Origin: Poecilobothrus nobilitatus
Lineage: Eukaryota; Arthropoda; Insecta; Diptera; Dolichopodidae
Direction of reading: 5' to 3'
Length of the DNA stretch: 64,000 bases
Assembly: GCA_947095535.1 (NCBI GenBank)
Contig: OX352773.1
Coordinates: forward strand, 89,996,670 to 90,060,669
Part shown: in pieces, positions 1-10,975 of the stretch
Numbering within the stretch: the first letter of the stretch is position 1
Layout: every line of letters starts with the position of its first letter
The notes under the pieces: generated by a model
The model's database searches: none
The model's input: the letters and a program-made list of their open reading frames with translations, nothing else
Told to the model about the DNA's origin: nothing
Made by a program: the position numbers and the translations under genes

Positions 1-784
1 TTAAAAAGAGAAGTTGTATGGCAGCTACCCGAACCTGGTGCACCACACACTTTTTTCAGTGTTTTGTTTATTTTTGGCTTAACGATCAAAGGTAATTCTT
101 TTTTATTTTTCATTCCAATATTTTTTGTATTTTATTATCGTTAATCACATTATTCATTTTTTTTGCAGACCTTCTCATTTTTTTTTATTACGTTAATAAA
201 CGATTCATTCACCTTATCGCTTTGTATTCTGAACATTTCAGTAATTTTTTCCATCTTACGTAGGTCTATTTGTTGTTCACTCTTAATTTCGCAATTCGAC
301 ATCTTTTTATTTCAGATACTTAACTTTAATAGACTCGAAGTTATTTTAATTTAAAAAGGGATGTTGTACGGCAGCTATCCGAACTTCTTGAATCAGCACA
401 ACCAAATTTTATAGATGTTGTTAGCCTGTAACTCAACACCTTTTTCCAAAATTTCAGATACCTAGATTGTAGACACTGTGTTATTTCTATATAAAGAAAG
501 AAGTTCTATGGCAGCTACTCGAACCCGGTGGCCAAAAATGCTGGAGTTCGATTTAAATAGCGAAACTAACAATTTTACAAAATTGATGTAAAAAGAAATT
601 TCAGCCTCCTAGATCCTTTATTTTTTGAGTTATCTGGCGGACGGACGGGTATACGTACTTGGTTTAATCAACTCAGAATTTGATTCTGAGCCGATCCATA
701 CCTTTGAGCCTCGATTCCTTTAAGGTGTCACAAACATAATGGCAAATTTTGTATACCTTTGAACATATGTTCATACGGGTATAA
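1..784 (-). mobile_element. Helentron-like (DINE-1/HINE type) non-autonomous element, short family, runs off window start
   Basis: Read on the minus strand, the 5' end is at about 784 with the hairpin terminus atacccgtatgaac and the palindrome tgaacatatgttca. It is followed by the cassette shared by all copies: gtttgtgacacctt, a cagaatc...gattctgag inverted motif, then the 'gtccgtccg' stretch. Downstream are repeats of 'gctgccatacaacttct' and 'aactcagtgtctattcaagctaggtatctgaaat' type (seen inverted at 20-50, 305-400 and 470-530). The 3' end lies outside the window. Positions 61-283 do not match the other copies and may be an insertion or decayed sequence. No protein is encoded. The class call rests on termini, internal minisatellites and absence of target duplication in the related copy at 12943. 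Confidence 0.6.
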
Positions 785-787
785 AGA

Positions 788-1147
788 CTATTCGGTGTCA
801 TGAATATCATTAAATGAACGAACCTTACATTTTTTAAAAAAAGTGAATAAATGAACTGTTATTTTAGTTGTCCAAGAACTGTTAAGAAGTGTTTTTGTTT
901 TTAAATTGTTTAAAAATTTAACTATTAATTTGAAACTATTATTTTCAGAATTTTTATATTTAGACTTATTTTTATCACTTTTATTTAAAACCTTTAAAAA
1001 TTCTTTGATATTTTTTGAAACCAACTGAAACAAATATGTAGTACTTTCACTAAATAAAAAGTAAGTGAATGGATAAGCAGATGTATCATTAATTTTTTTT
1101 GATTGATGACACCGAAAATTTTTCCATATAAAATACAGTAGGTACAC
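788..1147 (-). CDS. Unidentified 119-codon reading frame, possibly a transposase or exon remnant
   Basis: An uninterrupted frame of 119 codons starts at an ATG at 1147 (minus strand) and stops at 788. At this base composition such a length is unlikely by chance, since about one codon in ten should be a stop. The product is Lys/Asn-rich and basic, with a hydrophobic C-terminal part around SSWTTKITVHLFTFF and then CKVRSFNDIHDTE. No signal peptide or zinc motif is visible. The stop codon falls a few bases from the terminus of the Helentron ending at 784, so the insertion probably cut an older, longer coding sequence. I do not recognise the family. A DNA-transposon transposase fragment is one guess; a host exon is another. 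Confidence 0.25.
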   Translation of the reverse strand: MYLLYFIWKNFRCHQSKKINDTSAYPFTYFLFSESTTYLFQLVSKNIKEFLKVLNKSDKNKSKYKNSENNSFKLIVKFLNNLKTKTLLNSSWTTKITVHLFTFFKKCKVRSFNDIHDTE

Positions 1148-1670
1148 AATGGCAACTATTTTTGACAGTTAACTTTTTTAATGGTGATAAAAAGTGAGTG
1201 ATAGATTTATAAAAATGTAAATGATGAAAACTATGACAGGGCCATACAAGAAATTATGGGCCCATACAAAAAATTATGAAACTACACTAGTAACCCATCC
1301 AAATCCTTCTGCTAGAACTTACTATAGAGTTATCAAAAGCAAGCAGACAAAAAAGCAAAATACTATAGCAGTACAATAATATGTATGTAGATATAATCAA
1401 CGGATTTGAACTGCATACCTTTTGTTTAAGTTTTAAGATTTGATAACGCATTTCCATTAAAAAAATGTTTAATATTCATTCAACATTCATTTTGTAACTC
1501 TGTATTCCAATTAATTTTATTCTTTTAATTAAAATACTCATACACTTCTTATTTTATTCAATTTACTTCTGACATTTACAATTTATTTTATATACTACCA
1601 TGCAATAATACAGAGTTATTAATTTTAGTCTTAAAGGTAACTTAAAATTTATTTAAACTAAACTAAAATA
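1148..1670. other. AT-rich spacer with one short duplication
   Basis: No gene is visible. At 1239-1278 a 20-bp unit (gggccatacaagaaattatg) is followed directly by a near copy, an isolated tandem duplication. Confidence 0.5.
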
Positions 1671-2352
1671 AAGTAGAATGTAAAACCAAAGGTTTTTAAA
1701 GGCGTACATTTTCCAAAAGACAATATTAAGACTGTTCAAAATTAAAAATTGTAAAAAATCAAATCGAATAGACACTTTCTTCTTTTTTAATCCTATATAA
1801 TTAAGAAAAGCTCTTAAGTACATAAATATAATGTTTGAAGCTTAAATTTTTACTTTGTTTTTTACTTCGTTTTACTTTGAAAATATTTACAATTAAGTTG
1901 TGGTGTTTTACAACAGGTGTTTAAAAATATCTAATTTTCTACTTTTGACCCCTCGTAACTCTCAAACAGAATATTTTCAAAATTTCAAGGTTTTATATAA
2001 AAGCGTTGCGGCGATATAAAGGAAGTTAGATTTTGTTTTCACATAACCGCATTTACATTTAATTACGGCATTGCAGAACCTGAGGTATGCCCACATTTGA
2101 AAACGGAGTTTTTTCAAACTTGGCGAAACTGTATCTCAGAAATATGTGAGGCTACCTAAAACAGTTGTTCTACAACATTAATTTTTTCAAGACATTTCAA
2201 TTTTTTCAACCATTTATCAATGGTTAAAATTTCATTGTTTTATCAATTATTAAAATTGTGTAAAAGTTTTGGAAACCGACGAACGAACAAACTGCTAAAG
2301 TGAAGCTAATAAGCAAATTTTTTCAAAATATTTTTAAAAATATGCTAAAAAT
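1671..2352 (+). repeat. Dispersed ~0.7-kb repeat family (family 2), copy a
   Basis: It begins 'aagtagaatgtaaaaccaaa' followed by 'ggcgtacattttcc', and ends 'gaagctaataagcaaattt' and 'aaaaatatgctaaaaat'. Other copies in this window share both ends and a middle containing 'aacaggtgtttaaaaat' and 'gacccctcgtaactctcaaac'. It encodes nothing. The internal core is also found in the long Helentron-like family (7003-8410), but the ends differ, so this is either a separate element class or a chimera. Confidence 0.6.
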
Positions 2353-2730
2353 AATCATTCAAAATGTGTATTTTTATATACTTTAGAAAATAGTCGAACA
2401 TTAAAATTTGAAAATGTTTTAAAGTATATGATTAGATAGAGTTAAAAAAGATTTAAAAAATATAAAAACCTCCAGTAATCGATAATCCAGGACAATATAA
2501 TTTATTGACACCAGTCAGCTCTTAAGATTTTAAACTAAAAACAATATAGAAGAAATGGGGATAAGTAAATAACCCACATTTAAATAATTTATAGGGTTAA
2601 AAAAAATATTTTTTTTTGTCAATCCTTCAGATATGTCTTTAATGTTGCTGTGCCATTTATTTGTGTTATTTTGTTGTACTTATTGTTGTATTTTCATTGT
2701 AGATTTTAATTTGAAATATACTTTATTTTA
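2353..2730. other. AT-rich spacer, nothing recognised
   Basis: No reading frame of note, no inverted termini and no match to the repeat families in this window. Confidence 0.4.
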
Positions 2731-3101
2731 GGTACATTGTGTGATTGTCTTGAAATTTTACATAACGGTACCTAATGACGTCACCCATATTTCGTAAAAC
2801 ATGACCAACATTTTCCGTTTGAACTGCAGTATCTCAGAAACGGTACCACTGATTAAGATGAAACAAGATATTTATTAAAGACAATAGTAGGTCCCACAAT
2901 GTTGTAAAAAATTGGTTCTTGTATACTATCGTAGACGAAAATATAACGGTTTAAGTAAAATACTACAAAATGTAAGGAAAATTTAAAAATAATCAATTTG
3001 ACCTTTAAATGACCTTTGCGCCAAAAGTCATGTTCTATGAAATATAGCTAATGTCACTAGGTATCGTTATGTAAAATTGCAAGGCAATCAGACAATGTAC
3101 C
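2731..3101. mobile_element. MITE with long terminal inverted repeats
   Basis: The first ~50-75 bases (starting ggtacattgtgtgattgtct) reappear as the reverse complement at the right end (ending cagacaatgtacc). There are about five mismatches in the first 50 positions and recognisable similarity out to a shared 'catgac'. Total length is 371 bp and there is no open reading frame. The flanks tttatttta (left) and tttataata (right) could be an eroded 9-bp target duplication. This structure fits a non-autonomous cut-and-paste element; the superfamily is not determined. Confidence 0.7.
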
Positions 3102-4114
3102 TTTATAATAATTTTTTTTTTTTGAAATTCAAAGAAAATAAAAACCTAGAATTATAAACTGTAAAACTGTAAATATATATGAATATACATATACATATAT
3201 ATATATATTTCAAATTTACTATTAAATATTGACAAGATTTTTAGCCTATGGTCATCCATGGTAACAGTTTGTAGATTTATCTAAATTATTTAGACATTAA
3301 AACTTTGTAAATTATTTTTCTTTTTATTCATTTTGATTATAAAGTAGTGAGTGTCCTTGGGGATAATCACTTAGGTAAGTAAATAAAAACAGATGTTTTA
3401 AATAGTAAAATAATATTTATTTAATGGATTCTCTGGTTACATCTGGCACGTTTACTATTTTTTTTGCTGTTATTGTTGTTGTAGTTAAGTAGGAGTTCAC
3501 TTAACATTAAGTAACTAGTCAATTTATTTTTGGTAAAATTATTTTATATTTTTATAATTTAATAAACCCAAATAATGATATTGTAAAAGAATACTATAAT
3601 ATAAAAAGAGAAAAAAACTAACAATTAAAGAAAAGTTAAAATCTGTATTCAGTTTTTTATTAAAAATAAAACAAAAGGATTTTTTTTTTGCATATAATTA
3701 AAATTTGTTGGTTAAATAAAAGCTTTTGTATGCGGTATAATTATATTAATAAGCCCATTAATGCACTTAAGTTTTAAATTTATTTGCACAATAATAAACT
3801 AAAATTTTTGTACCTATGATAAATTTCAACGTTAGGCTCTTTACTCAAAGTTTTAGTTAATAAATTTTTCCAAAGAAAATTGATGTTCTGTGTTGGAATT
3901 ATTTTTATAATTAATTTTTATGATTAATTTATTCAGTCAAATTTCTTTGCAAAATAATTAGTATGATACAATCCTCTTTATTATGAAAATCGATAGATGT
4001 CGGTACATGATATTTTACCGGAAAAATCAGAATAAAGAACATGAAGATCAAAAACCTATAAGTTAGAAATTTTTATTTTGTTTGTTGTTATTTTTCTTTA
4101 TTCTAAGGCAGCTG
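3102..4114. other. AT-rich spacer
   Basis: A TA/CATA microsatellite lies at about 3172-3210. Otherwise no gene, inverted termini or repeat-family match was recognised. Confidence 0.4.
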
Positions 4115-4370
4115 ACACAGATACCAAGAATATGTTCTTAGTAGTGTTAAATTCTTACTGGCTAAACTCAACCGGAAACATTGAATTGTGAAGTGAAACT
4201 ATAAGGAAACAATTAATCAGCCTATTATTATTATTATTTTACAATCAATGATAGCAACAGTTGTTATAATACATCTTACTGTATGCGGTAATAATTGAAG
4301 GCAACTCCACTATCACTGCAACAGTTGCTATATAAGATCTTCCTGCATGAGGTAATAATTGTACAAAGTA
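4115..4370 (+). repeat. ATT-associated dispersed repeat, copy a
   Basis: It shares with 49487-49990 and 62543-62775 the segments 'cggaaacattgaattg...gtgaaactataaggaaaca', then a short ATT run, then two units of the form 'caacagttgttataatacatcttactgtatgcggtaataattgaaggcaactccactatcactg' (positions about 4255-4320 and 4318-4370). It is non-coding. The two internal units are tandem relatives of each other, as they are in the copy at 49700-49990. Confidence 0.6.
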
Positions 4371-5114
4371 CAATTGTAAATAGTACAAAGAAGCCTTTGT
4401 TTTATAGATATTTATCGTTTTTATCGGCTATCCTTTCATAATATCAATATAAAACGATACCTACATACGCTATTGCTATCGTATATCCTTTTTGATTTTC
4501 AATTTTCTATTTATTTTTTTTTTGGAATGTTATTTTTAATTTATTTATTTAATTTTTTTAGTAAATTTTCCATTTTTCAACTTTTCCTTTCAAATAACTA
4601 ACCTTAAAATTTGAATTTAGAGAATTTCTTTGTTAAAAATATTCGAAATATTTAAAATAAGTCTAAATAAGAAAATTTATTGTACAAATAATTTTTGAAC
4701 CTAATTTTTAAAGGAATATTTTTGCACACTTTCGTAAAAAAAAAATTTATGTTGTATTATGTTGTTTATGTATATTTATGAAAATAACATCTGCCATTTT
4801 CCAGATCCCTATAATATATTATAATTGTAAAAAATCGTATTAAAAATAGTTTGTATAATTTTGTAAATATAAAAATTTTTTTTTTTTATTTCAATTTAAA
4901 TACAGTCAGTGAGTTTCAGTATAAAGCATTACATGAAAGATTAAATAAAAAACAAAGATTTTCTTACAGAAAGTATAGGATTCAAAAATAGGACTTCTTT
5001 AATAAAAAATCATAATATAAAAACTACTTTGAGATTTTTATAAAATTCGATTAGTATTCCAAATCTAATTTTAATAGTATTATTATTTACAAAAAAATTA
5101 AAATTTCTTTAGTT
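4371..5114. other. AT-rich spacer
   Basis: No coding signal is visible. Short imperfect inversions around 'atcgtttttatcgg' and 'aaaacgatacc' (4405-4470) are all that stands out. Confidence 0.4.
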
Positions 5115-5200
5115 GTCTTAATCTACTCTGCTGTGCGATTTTTGTAATCTCCCTGGTTTCTTCAAGCTCGTAGATAGTATTCCATTTGGACATAAGTCAA
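5115..5200 (+). repeat. One half of a diverged repeat pair (partner 6020-6110)
   Basis: The sequence 'gcgatttttgtaatctccctgg...caagctcgtagatagtattcc' is matched by 'acgatttttgaaatccacttg...aaagctcgtagatgcttttcc' near 6030-6090, same strand. The pair brackets the SINE at 5661. It may be an old segmental duplication or two copies of an unnamed repeat. Confidence 0.4.
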
Positions 5201-5660
5201 ATTATTAACAAAATTAAAAAATGTATTAGACCACTCTATCCGTTCATAAACAGATCATCATAACCTTTAATTAGTGATAATAAATTAATCATTATGAAAA
5301 CTATCTTTAAACAAATTCTACTTTATAGTTCTTCAATGTGAAATGTGCTAAAACACACATTGTAAAGTTGCCAGATATCCAAAATAAAATACTGAAGTTA
5401 ATGATAAATTTATATTTTGGTTCTATTCCGTTCGTATATTTAATCATAAGCATTAGCATGGATATCTTTTAAAATTAAAATATTCAAAAGTTATATGAAA
5501 GCTTCAATTCCAAATTAGAACATTATAATAAAATTCTTATAAAAAATTTATTTTAACCACAAAAGCGTATTCATTATGTTATTGCATAGATTTCTTATAA
5601 TTGAGATCGTAAAGTTATCAAATCTGATAATTTTCGACTTTTTATATAAATGGGGGCAGG

Positions 5661-5838
5661 GGGGCCTCGATGGCCTAGTGGGTAAGAGCGCATAAAATAC
5701 GCTGTAAATACCGAAGGAATGTGGGTTCGAATCCCACACTTGTCGTAAGAATTATTCCCCCTTACGACATTTACAGCCACGCCTGTAATTTCCTGTCCAC
5801 ATTTATGTCGCAGAGAAATGCATAAAAAAAAAAAAAAA
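5661..5838 (+). mobile_element. tRNA-derived SINE, copy 1
   Basis: RNA polymerase III box A (tggcctagtgg, 5671-5681) and box B (ggttcgaatcc, 5724-5734) are intact in a tRNA-like head. Next comes a non-tRNA body (cgtcgtaagaattattcccc, cagccacgcctg, cacatttatg) and a poly-A tail of about 15 A. This copy lacks the 'aacaggaaaggctgtg' segment present in copy 2. Short reading frames over this region on the minus strand are artefacts of the SINE. Confidence 0.88.
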
Positions 5839-7002
5839 TTCAAGTTACATATATATAGTGTTTGTGCTCTGTCTCTGGTTTTCTGTATGTGTTGAAACAT
5901 ACTCTAAGTCAAAAAAACCATCCTAATATCTATATAAAAATATCGTCTTATATAATGTTAATAAAGATATAAAATATTTATGGAAGTAAATTTAAACAAT
6001 TTTTTAAAGTTTCTGTAATCTATACTCTGTAGTACATACGATTTTTGAAATCCACTTGTTTTCACAAAGCTCGTAGATGCTTTTCCTTTTGATATAGTAA
6101 TTTTTCTCATTGATGAGGACATTGATAATTAAAACAAATATGGGAAATAATAATAAATAATAATAAATAATAATAATAATAAATATCCTGACGATTTTAT
6201 AATCAAACCCCCTTTAATTGTAGCAGTTCTATTTGTTTTTAGGTCTAGAAACAGAAATAAAAGTAAATAATTCCCGTACAATATTGTTATGTGATATTAA
6301 AGTACTATTCTTCCCGTACAAGTACTATACGTCCCGTTTTTGTAAAAAGTATTATTAATATTAAATTTTCATTTAAGAAACTGTTTTTAAATTTTTAATG
6401 TCTAGAGTGTAGACAATAATTTTTCAGAAAAAACAATCCAATTACAAATAAAAAAATATTTAAATATTAAAAGATTTTTTTTTTACAAGTACCTATGTAC
6501 TAAATTTGCATATTTAACTTTAATTATTGAATGCACAATTTCATATTGTGGGAAATTATTTTTCAATTAAATAAATTTCAAGAAAACAATTTAAATTTCT
6601 CCGTAAATGAAAATATTAAAACAAATATTTAATTTATTATCATCGTTGGCTCTGCAATTTAATATGAATATTTGTCTTATGAAAAAAAAAAATTCCTCAA
6701 ATATTTCTATATTTCATTCGAAGCGGTTAATTTAAAAAAAAAAAAAAAATTTTTATTTTTATCCTAAATTTTTATAAATCTGTATTATCATTCTGTTTCA
6801 TCTCGGGTCTATTAAAACCTAAACCTTTCCCACTTTCTGGATCAGATTAAATCAAATCAAATATTTTAATATATCATATACCTATACCCTTAAATCTCGT
6901 TTTAAAATATGTTACTACAGTTTACATTTGTTTTTTACCAGTGTATTTGTAAATAAATATAAGTTATTTAAAAAAAAAAAAAATTTTGTAAAGACATAAA
7001 CA
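5839..7002. other. AT-rich spacer
   Basis: It contains the partner of the 5115 repeat (6020-6110) and an AAT microsatellite at about 6147-6183. No coding signal is seen. Confidence 0.4.
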
Positions 7003-8410
7003 AAAACGAGGAAGAATACAGTTGCCTTTGTCAACTCTTAGATACCCGTACGAACCGTTAGTATGTTCACAGCCTGTCACTCTGCTCACAATATTATTTT
7101 TTTAATATTTTAGTATTTTAAAATAATTTGGGTGAATTTTATAATTTCTAGAACTATGGGTTGTACATATATTCAAACTATATGTTTATACATTCTTTAA
7201 AAGCAGATTCTAACCTTCCACATAACGATTATCAATCCAAAACTTTTTCAAATATTCTATAGTACCATTTAATACTAAGCGGTAAATGTATATTAAATTT
7301 ACTTAGTACAAAATAGTAAATATAATTTTAAATATTATATTATATTATATTTAAATATTCCATTGACAGAATAATTTCTTATAAGTACAATAAAATACAT
7401 ATATGTATGTAAATACGGCGCTATATAATATACATCTATACTCTTATCACTCATTCACTAGTGACATATACGATATGTAAATAAACATGATATTATATAA
7501 GTAGGTATATATATCAATATCATATAAGTAAATAAAAATTCTTCAAGCAACCGTTATGTTGTTTATTTATTTACTTTTTTTGTACTACGCATTATATTTT
7601 CAACAATTTCAAATTATCGAGTAAAACAAATGCAAAAAATTTGTTGAAGGAATTTGTTAGAAAATTTGAAAAAATCAAGTAACACTTTCGTCGATTATAA
7701 AGTAACGCTATATTATTAAAAAAAGTTGTTAACAGAAATAAGAGTATAATGTTAAAGCTTTAATTTTTGTGTATTACTTCAAAAAAATTTTAACAGGTGT
7801 TCAAGTTACAGGTGTTTAAAAATAAGAAATTTTCAGTTTTTGACCCCTTACAGCTCCTAAACGGGGGGTGATACAAAAAAAATTTCTGAAATGACTCATA
7901 CTTATTTTCAAAGATCTAACTTCTATCAAAATTTCAAGTTTCCAACTTAAACCGTTTAGAAGATAGAAGGGTTGAAGGATTTTGCAAAATTTGAGTTTCG
8001 CATAACGGTAAATTAAGACACCGTATGCCACAAATATATATTTATTGTATATACACTTTTAAAGCTAATACAAGTAGTAATCGTTTGGCGTTTTCAAAAT
8101 GAAGATATAACTTATACAACTTGTGCTATAACAATTTAAATATAGAGCTTTTTTGAACCTTTGGGGAGCTACAGCTCCGCAACAGGTGGGGCTACAAAAA
8201 CAAGTTATTAAAACTAAATTTAATATTTTTGTGAGATCTATCAGCGGTTAAAATTTCATAGCTCTATTTCAAAAGAAATGTGGGGATCTAAAAGTTAGGT
8301 GTTCGAGAGCTACCCTAAGTTTTGGTCCAAACTCAACCAAAAAAAATAATTTCGAGGTGTTACAAACGGAGGAGTAATTTTATTATACCCGATCCTATCG
8401 TACGGGTATA
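7003..8410 (-). mobile_element. Helentron-like non-autonomous element, long family, copy A
   Basis: The element reads 5'->3' on the minus strand. Subterminal inverted repeats are perfect over 12 bp: atacccgtacga at 7042-7053 and tcgtacgggtat at 8398-8409. The 3' side (plus-strand left end) carries a hairpin agttgac-aaa-ggcaact, then the conserved terminus cttcctcgttt. Relative to copy B (37483) it lacks about 175 bp around the 'gacggacggacgg' cassette. There is no coding capacity; the 71-codon minus-strand frame at 7816-8031 is incidental. Asymmetric ends, a 3' palindrome and subterminal inverted repeats are the established hallmarks of Helentrons and HINEs. Confidence 0.72.
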
Positions 8411-8652
8411 ATTAATCTTTGAAATCCTTTTTTCGTTTTCTTTTTTGAGACATAATACCGTATTATTTAAACACATATTTAAAATTTATCGGAATTATAA
8501 TAAACTTTTTATAGTATATTTTTCCTAAATCCTTTTATATAATATCCTTTTTTTCTTTTTTAATTTAATATTTAATATTTATGTATAGATGTGTATTTGT
8601 TTAGAGTTATTCAAACAATGACAAAATGAGTTAAATAAAACTAATTGTTTTT

Positions 8653-8686
<34 letters not shown>

Positions 8687-9246
8687 TATCTTGAGACTAT
8701 ACAGACTTATTTACTTTTATCCTTTATAGGTAACTTTTATAGATTTGGAAAATGTAAAAATTTACTTTTTGGGATTTTTTTTTTTTTATTAAAATTTTTG
8801 GGTGTTTTCTATAGAAAAATGTCTAGTTTTTAAAATATTTATTTTAAAATAGTTTTAAATGAATTTTGAATTTTTTATATATAGATATTGTATTTTAAAT
8901 GTAATAAATTATTAGATTAATTTAAAAAAAAAAAAAAAAATTAACTTGATTTATAGGTAGGAATGTATTTTCTTTTTCTTGATAAAAAAATATTTTTTTG
9001 TTAGAATTTTAAATAACATTTATATAAAAGTATAATGTTAAAAAAAAAACCTTTTAAAAATTTTTATTTTCAGCTAAAGTTCAAAATAAATAAAAATTCT
9101 TAAAACAAATATATTTTTAGTTTCCATAAAAAAAAAACCCGCCAACATTATTGAAAAGCAATTCAACTTTTTAAGAATACAATAATGTAGAATTTGATAT
9201 TAGAGAAAGGTAAATTGCATCTTCAATAGAAAATTTTTAACATTAT
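8411..9246. other. AT-rich spacer
   Basis: A (TA)n microsatellite at about 8655-8684 and several homopolymer A/T runs. No gene recognised. Confidence 0.4.
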
Positions 9247-9577
9247 TATACTCGTATGAATGTATGTATGTTTAAGGTAATAATGAATAAGCCACTACGT
9301 TTGTGATACCTTAAAGAAGCCTAATTAGACTTGACAAACTTCTCAGAATATAATTCTGAATCATTTTAGGCATGTATGTCTGCCTGTCCTTTCGTACGAT
9401 AAATAAAAAAATGCAACTTTTTAAAGCTGTCATACAGCACTAAAATTTACATAAATATTTCTCGGTATTAAACTAATTCAAACATCTGAAATTTTGTAAA
9501 AGTCTATCAAGTTTTATGGCAACATCATATATTTTGTTTATACGGGTACCCTAGAGTTGTCTACACTTTTCCTCGTT
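9247..9577 (+). mobile_element. Helentron-like element, short family, compact complete copy
   Basis: It starts tatactcgtatgaatgtatg and ends tatacgggtaccctagagttg followed by tcctcgttttt, so both family termini are present within 331 bp. Between them are gtttgtgataccttaaag, a 'cagaatataattctgaa' inverted motif and a degenerate 'ctgcctgtcctttcgtacgataa' version of the ccgtccg cassette. The internal minisatellites of the 12943 copy are missing, so this is probably the minimal form of the element. Confidence 0.6.
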
Positions 9578-10796
9578 TTTAATAAATTTGTAGAGTTGAA
9601 AAAATGTATTAATATGAAAATGTCCGTCCTTAAAAAGACAACCTCTGTTAAATAAATTATTCAGATTATATGATGATACAATGTTTAAAGTAAATACCAT
9701 GACCAATTTGATTTAAAACAATTTACATTACATTTAGCTTAAAATTTTTTTTGACTTTAGCCGAGGCTGTCTGCTCTTAAAGTTGATTTTCACTTTCATT
9801 TTAAAAGACAAAGATTATAAGACGGACAGTTTTTACCAATCAAAAGTAATTATTTGCCAAATAAGAAAACTAAGCCACGGGTAAGATGTTCTTCCTCTTT
9901 TTAATACTTTAGTTTTCTTAGAAGAATATGATAAAACGTCAAATTCAAATAGCAATTAGCAAGTGTTTATATTAACTACATTTACTTTAGATAAAAATTA
10001 AAAGATTTATTTTATACATTAAAATAGCTTAATTTCGAGCATGGAAAATTTTCGTGAGGAAAAATAATTATAAATAGTAATAATAATTAAGTTAAATCTC
10101 ATTTTGTAGAAGATAATTCAATAGAGCATGTAGAGAAAAAAGATATCTTATACAACAGAAGATATCTAATTACAAAAACACAGTACTGAGGCAAGAAATG
10201 TGGAATTAAACGTACCTGTTAAATAAAATTTTCAAATTATAAAGACAATTATACTCAAAAAATTATTTCTAGTAAAAACTTGCCAAATTATACATGGAAA
10301 AACATAAAATATAACTACATGAAGGAGCAAAAAGAGCTTCCAAGCGGTTCCGTTGCTAAAAAAAGAAAATAGGGATCTTTTCATCAGGATAGGGTCCTTT
10401 TCATTAAACTATGACTATGTAGAGTAAGATATGCAATTTGGTGATTTCTTAAATTAATCCATTTATATGCTCGAAATACAGAGAGCTGTTGTATTCTTGA
10501 TGAATCTGAATCTTGGACAAATACCTCAAGTTTTATAGAAGATGTATCTGTCCAACAGGATAATTCTGAATTTTTGCGATCATCATAAATTCTGCTAGTA
10601 TATCCCGTCAAATCAAATAAAAAAAAAATGTGGTGCAAGATGATGTTTTAAAAAAATTTATGAAACTTGTAATAGTTGGTTAAAAGATAAAGATTTAACA
10701 GCAACAGAAATGTACTGTATATTTTACTGAAAGGGAAAGAGTTTTATAAGACGAAAGTGAAAATCAACCTTTACCAAATTTTACAATTAACATTTT
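9578..10796. other. AT-rich region with unexplained short frames
   Basis: The interval 10360-10780 is less monotonous than its surroundings. A plus-strand frame near 10445-10600 contains ...LDESESWTNTSSFIEDVSVQ... and a minus-strand frame of 84 codons runs 10638-10384. A segment 'gaaagtgaaaatcaac' at 10755 resembles, in inverse orientation, 'gttgattttcacttt' at 9782. This could be a decayed transposon about 1 kb long. I could not identify it. Confidence 0.3.
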
Positions 10797-10936
10797 TATA
10801 CCCGTATGAACGTATATTTAAGGGTATACTAAATTTGACATTACGTTTGTGACACCTGAAAGGAGTTGAGTTAGATATAGACTCATGTGTATTTCTGAGT
10901 CGATTAAGCCATGTATATCCGTCCGTCTGCTGTTGA
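10797..10936 (+). mobile_element. Helentron-like element, short family, 5' fragment
   Basis: It opens tatacccgtatgaacgtat, continues with gacattacgtttgtgacacc and reaches the gattaagccatgtatatccg / tccgtctgc cassette before identity stops at about 10936. The 3' end is missing and an unrelated perfect hairpin (10937-10975) takes its place. Confidence 0.6.
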
Positions 10937-10975
10937 AAAAATGTTGAAGTATTAAGTGCGTACTTCAACATTTTT
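10937..10975. repeat. Perfect 15-bp hairpin
   Basis: aaaaatgttgaagta (10937-10951) is followed by a 9-nt loop and its exact reverse complement (10961-10975). It abuts the truncated Helentron-like fragment. Function unknown. Confidence 0.7.

Noticed and set aside
5661..5745. Functional tRNA gene
   Set aside because: Boxes A and B are perfect, but the acceptor strands do not close a cloverleaf and the unit recurs with a poly-A tail; it is a SINE head.
5548..5900. 63- and 101-codon minus-strand frames (with counterparts at 26031 and 31234)
   Set aside because: Each covers a SINE copy; the shared peptide pieces come from the SINE body and tRNA-like head.
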